From Rhodopirellula sp. SM50 (GTDB taxonomy: Bacteria > Planctomycetota > Planctomycetia > Pirellulales > Pirellulaceae): a stretch of DNA of 48,017 nt. The notes beneath the pieces are model-generated. The model saw nothing but the letters and a program-made list of their open reading frames with translations, was not told where the DNA came from and did no database searches. Below are positions 45,559-48,017 of this stretch, piece by piece. The stretch lies in contig NZ_NTFY01000028.1 of assembly GCF_002289565.1 (NCBI RefSeq), positions 1 to 48,017 of the forward strand, in the 5' to 3' direction. How positions within the stretch are numbered: the first letter of the stretch is position 1; each line of letters opens with the position of its first letter. The translations under genes and the position numbers were made by a program.

Positions 45559-46211
45559 ACGGTCTGATCCTGGTCCCGACTGACAACGAACGACGCCTGA
45601 TCGAGTCGTCCCTCCGAATCGAGTCCGACCAATGGACTGTCAAAACGATCGGTTTTGGTGTGATCGCGGCGGGAATCGCAACGACACATCTGTTGCTCAG
45701 CGAACGGCCCCGCCAAGTGATTTTGGCCGGTATCGCCGGATTGTTTCCCGGCCCGAGCACCGAAACCCTGCGACTCGGCGATGCGATCTGGTTCGACTCG
45801 GTCGCGATCGACGGAATTGGTGTGGGACAAGGCGACGCGTTTGTCGATGCGGCGGACCTCGGTTGGCGCGCCGAAAGTGAGGCCGCGCCGACGGAGACGA
45901 TTCACCTACCGAATCCGCCCCAGAGCCGCGCATCGATTGCCCAGCCGGCCCTGCTACTGACGGTCTGCTCGGGGTCAGCGGACGAAGACGATGCGGCGCG
46001 CCGGCTGCAACGCGTTCCCAATGCGATCGGTGAAGACATGGAGGCGTATGCGGTCGCTTACGCCTGTCAGTCGGCCGGCGTGCCACTGCGGGTCGTGCGC
46101 GGGTTTTCCAACCGCGTCGGCTGCCGCGACAAGTCTGATTGGCAGATCGCTCCCGCACTGGAGAGCGTCGCGGAACAACTGCAACAGGTCCTCGACGGTG
46201 AGACATCATGA
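45555..46211 (+). CDS. mqnB: Futalosine hydrolase
   Basis: A 218-residue nucleosidase of the MTAN/PNP superfamily. It cleaves futalosine (or 6-amino-deoxyfutalosine) to release the base in the alternative menaquinone pathway. Visible: GFGVIAAGIATTHLLL, GIAGLFPG (the phosphorylase-like glycine loop), and GEDMEAYAVAYAC, matching the catalytic MExxA motif with the ribose-binding Glu; also RVVRGFSNRVG. Identity is strengthened by the 4-bp ATGA overlap with mqnD. The start is TTG at 45555, inside the stop of the Nudix gene. The sequence is a little short and somewhat diverged in the middle, but the context is strong. Confidence 0.92.
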   Translation: MNGLILVPTDNERRLIESSLRIESDQWTVKTIGFGVIAAGIATTHLLLSERPRQVILAGIAGLFPGPSTETLRLGDAIWFDSVAIDGIGVGQGDAFVDAADLGWRAESEAAPTETIHLPNPPQSRASIAQPALLLTVCSGSADEDDAARRLQRVPNAIGEDMEAYAVAYACQSAGVPLRVVRGFSNRVGCRDKSDWQIAPALESVAEQLQQVLDGETS

Positions 46212-47059
46212 GCGAGAAGATTCGACTCGGCATTTCGACCTGCCCCAACGACACGTTCGCCTTTCATGCGTTGATGAATCGCTTGGTGGATTGGCGCGGA
46301 CTGGAGTTCGATCTCCGGTTGCTGGACATCCAACAGCTCAACGACGAATTGTTCGCGGGTAAATTCGACGTTGCCAAATGCAGCTTCCACGCCGCGCTGT
46401 TGTTGTCGGATTCGATGGTGGTTTTGCCGACCGGCTCGGCACTCGGCTTCGGCGTCGGCCCGTTGCTATTGTCGTCGAAATCCGTCGCTTCGACCGACGC
46501 CGTGCCCGCGACGGCAGACCAAATCACGCTGTGCCCAGGACAACACACGACTGCAACGCTGCTGTTTGGATTGTTTTATCCCCACACCACGTCGATCGAG
46601 CAGGTTGTGTTTTCCGAGATCATGCCGCGACTGGTGCAAAGCAGTGCCGATTTCGGAGTCTGTATTCACGAAGGCCGGTTCACCTGGCAGGACCAGGGGC
46701 TGGGATTGGTGGAGGACTTGGGGACGCGTTGGGAGAACGAGACGCAGTGCCCGCTACCGTTGGGCGGACTGGTCGGCGACAAAAGGCTGCCCGATGACGT
46801 TTTGTGGAAAGTCCAGAGCGTCGTTCGCGACTCGCTCGAATACTCGCTCGCCGATCCCGAGGGTGCCTTGGAAACGATGCGGCACCACGCGCAAGAATTC
46901 GACGACGAGGTGCTGATGCAGCATGTCCATTTATACGTGAACGAATGGACGGTTGATTTGGGTGACACCGGGGCCGGAGCGCTCAACCGATTGAATGAAA
47001 AAGCCAAGCTGGCCGGCATCCTTCCGCCCTCGACGGCGGGATTGCAGATTCTGCGGTGA
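46208..47059 (+). CDS. mqnD: 1,4-dihydroxy-6-naphthoate synthase
   Basis: A 283-residue enzyme with a periplasmic-binding-protein-like fold that converts cyclic dehypoxanthinylfutalosine to 1,4-dihydroxy-6-naphthoate in menaquinone synthesis. Family signatures: GISTCPNDTFAFHALMN at the N-terminus, DVAKCSFHAALLL, LGFGVGPLLLS, PGQHTTATLLF with the active-site His, DFGVCIHEGRFTW, and LGGLVGDKRLP. Length is normal. It overlaps mqnB by 4 bp. mqnA, mqnC and mqnE are not in the window, so the pathway is scattered. A weak hairpin (AACGCC/GGTGTT) followed by eight T residues at about 47090-47119 may end the transcript. Confidence 0.97.
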   Translation: MSEKIRLGISTCPNDTFAFHALMNRLVDWRGLEFDLRLLDIQQLNDELFAGKFDVAKCSFHAALLLSDSMVVLPTGSALGFGVGPLLLSSKSVASTDAVPATADQITLCPGQHTTATLLFGLFYPHTTSIEQVVFSEIMPRLVQSSADFGVCIHEGRFTWQDQGLGLVEDLGTRWENETQCPLPLGGLVGDKRLPDDVLWKVQSVVRDSLEYSLADPEGALETMRHHAQEFDDEVLMQHVHLYVNEWTVDLGDTGAGALNRLNEKAKLAGILPPSTAGLQILR

Positions 47060-47089
47060 CGGCGTGCGGGGAAGCGTCCAATGCCACCT

Positions 47090-47119
47090 GCATTAACGCC
47101 AAACGGGGTGTTTTTTTTA
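47090..47119 (+). terminator. Possible terminator of the mqnD operon
   Basis: A short stem AACGCC / GGTGTT, including one G-U pair, is followed by a run of eight T residues (the last bases lie in the stem and run together). It is 30 bp after the mqnD stop. The stem is weak, so confidence is moderate. Confidence 0.45.
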
Positions 47120-47125
47120 GCCGCC

Positions 47126-47203
47126 TGTTGATTGAGTGAGCCGCGACGCGTAAGCGGTCGGGCACCGTGGCGTCGCCCGAGGCCTGACGGCCAGCGGCTC
47201 ACT
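47126..47203. repeat. Hairpin repeat before the phosphatase gene
   Basis: CCTGTTGATTGA, also found at 43569, is followed by the inverted pair AGTGAGCCGC (47135-47144) and GCGGCTCACT (47194-47203). Between the arms are smaller stems such as GGCCTGACGGCC. It looks like another intergenic repeat family. The remaining gap to 47323 shows nothing specific. Confidence 0.7.
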
Positions 47204-47323
47204 TGGGTGTAGGGTTGGAATGCCCCTGGCGATAGGATTGAACTGAACGTCCGTCATCGAATAATCTATCGGTACCCGTGCCGCACCGATTTATCTTCAG
47301 CCTTCAATCCACGAATCCTCACA

Positions 47324-47815
47324 ATGTCAAAACGCGTCCTTTTTGTTTGCATGGGCAACATCTGTCGCTCGCCGGCTGCCGAAGCGGTGATGAAGCGATT
47401 TGCCGAGGAATTCGGGCTGGACGTCGAGGTCGATTCCGCCGGGACACACGACTATCACATCGGCAAACGCGCCGACGCACGGATGCTGAAAGCCGCCGAA
47501 GCACGCGGTTACGAATTGACCAGCCGGGGTCGCCAGGTGACCCCAGAAGACCTCGCCGACGGTGCTTTCGATCTGGTGCTGGCGATGGACAACGCCAACT
47601 ACGAATACCTGACGGCGCTGGCCGGTCGGCCGACCCAGCACATCCGGGTCTTCAGCGACTACCTGGATGACAACTGGCCGAACGATGTGCCCGACCCCTA
47701 TTACGGCGAAGAAGACGGGTTCGACGAAGTGTTGGACATGCTCGAGGAGGGCTGCCCGATCATCTTGCAGACGCTAGCGGGCGAAGCGATCTTTGACGAC
47801 GGCTTCGTCGAGTAG
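47324..47815 (+). CDS. Low-molecular-weight protein-tyrosine phosphatase
   Basis: A 163-residue LMW-PTP. The catalytic loop is VCMGNICRS with Cys9 and Arg15 (C-x5-R). The general acid Asp is in VPDPYYG at about 123-129. VDSAGTHDYHIGKRADARMLKAAEARG is also typical. Such enzymes dephosphorylate bacterial tyrosine kinases of polysaccharide export, or phospho-arginine; which applies is not visible. No kinase of the BY type is nearby. It stands alone after the mqnD operon and is followed by repeat C4. Confidence 0.95.
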   Translation: MSKRVLFVCMGNICRSPAAEAVMKRFAEEFGLDVEVDSAGTHDYHIGKRADARMLKAAEARGYELTSRGRQVTPEDLADGAFDLVLAMDNANYEYLTALAGRPTQHIRVFSDYLDDNWPNDVPDPYYGEEDGFDEVLDMLEEGCPIILQTLAGEAIFDDGFVE

Positions 47816-47825
47816 CGGTTTGCAC

Positions 47826-48017
47826 TTGTTCCCAGGCTCCGCCTGGGCTGCGCAGAATGCCCGCGATTTCATGCGTTGTGCCGGTTAAGACTTTGGTCGT
47901 TCTTGTTCCGTGGTGGATCAAGATTCACTCGGTTCGGTTCGCCAAAGGCGATCAACAACATAGCCTGGGGTGAGACCGGATGAGCCCCAGCGAATCCGGG
48001 CGTAACCCCAGGTCCAC
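47826..48017. repeat. Intergenic repeat C4, inverted copy of C3
   Basis: From 47845 to the window end at 48017 the sequence is a near-identical reverse complement of 21164-21338. It includes ACAACATAGCCTGGGGT and the end word CCCCAGGTCCAC. 47826-47844 is a TTCCCAGGCTCCGCCTGGG-type hairpin as seen elsewhere. The match reaches the last base, so the repeat probably continues outside the window. Confidence 0.85.

Overview
The window reads as a GC-rich chromosome segment of a planctomycete, most likely a Pirellulales member of the Rhodopirellula/Stieleria/Rubripirellula kind. This is inferred from gene content, not from a database match. The pointers are a PEP-CTERM protein, a giant SdrD-B/FG-GAP-type surface protein with the 'LERRELLAAD' N-terminal motif common in planctomycetes, two ECF-sigma/Ser-Thr-kinase modules, planctomycete-style c-type cytochromes, the futalosine menaquinone route (mqnB, mqnD), weak or absent Shine-Dalgarno sequences, and many long palindromic intergenic repeats. 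I support 33 protein-coding genes. No rRNA, tRNA, CRISPR array or prophage was seen.

Layout. 1-8.2 kb is mostly housekeeping and envelope sugar metabolism: two divergent phosphohexomutases, a membrane-anchored helix-hairpin-helix protein, nadC, a polyprenyl-phosphate sugar transferase and a TPR-methyltransferase fusion. 8.6-17 kb is exported and surface proteins: a PEP-CTERM protein, a Pro/Gly-rich lipoprotein, a Tat-type seven-bladed WD40 protein and a 1618-residue SdrD-B/FG-GAP protein. 17-22.9 kb holds hypothetical and secreted proteins, a mono-heme cytochrome divergent from an Rrf2-type regulator, a repeat island with a perfect 25-bp hairpin, a tyrosine-rich small secreted protein and a CARDB-like protein. 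23-28.3 kb has a six-TM kinase divergent from an ECF sigma factor, then trhO and tpx. 28.5-34.2 kb is a tight three-gene run: seven-heme cytochrome, 991-residue secreted protein of unknown function, ECF sigma factor. 34.2-35.9 kb is a REP-array island carrying a Y1 (RAYT/IS200-like) transposase. It lies between that sigma factor and a kinase-TPR gene (36.1-39.8 kb), which would ordinarily be its neighbour. 40-48 kb holds a CYTH protein, a HEAT-like membrane protein, a LolA-like/redoxin-like lipoprotein, a LarA-like protein, an overlapping Nudix-mqnB-mqnD operon and a low-molecular-weight tyrosine phosphatase.

The strongest non-genic signal is the density of structured repeats. At least five families of long palindromes or inverted pairs, two related short tandem arrays and one REP/BIME array occur between genes. 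One palindrome reads in frame into the apparent 5' end of a gene. Two pairs of near-identical inverted copies (about 150-175 bp) link the window ends to its middle and could support 20-27 kb inversions. The best candidate for an underdescribed system is the REP/RAYT island inside a sigma-kinase signalling pair. Second is the multiheme cytochrome/unknown/sigma operon just upstream of it.
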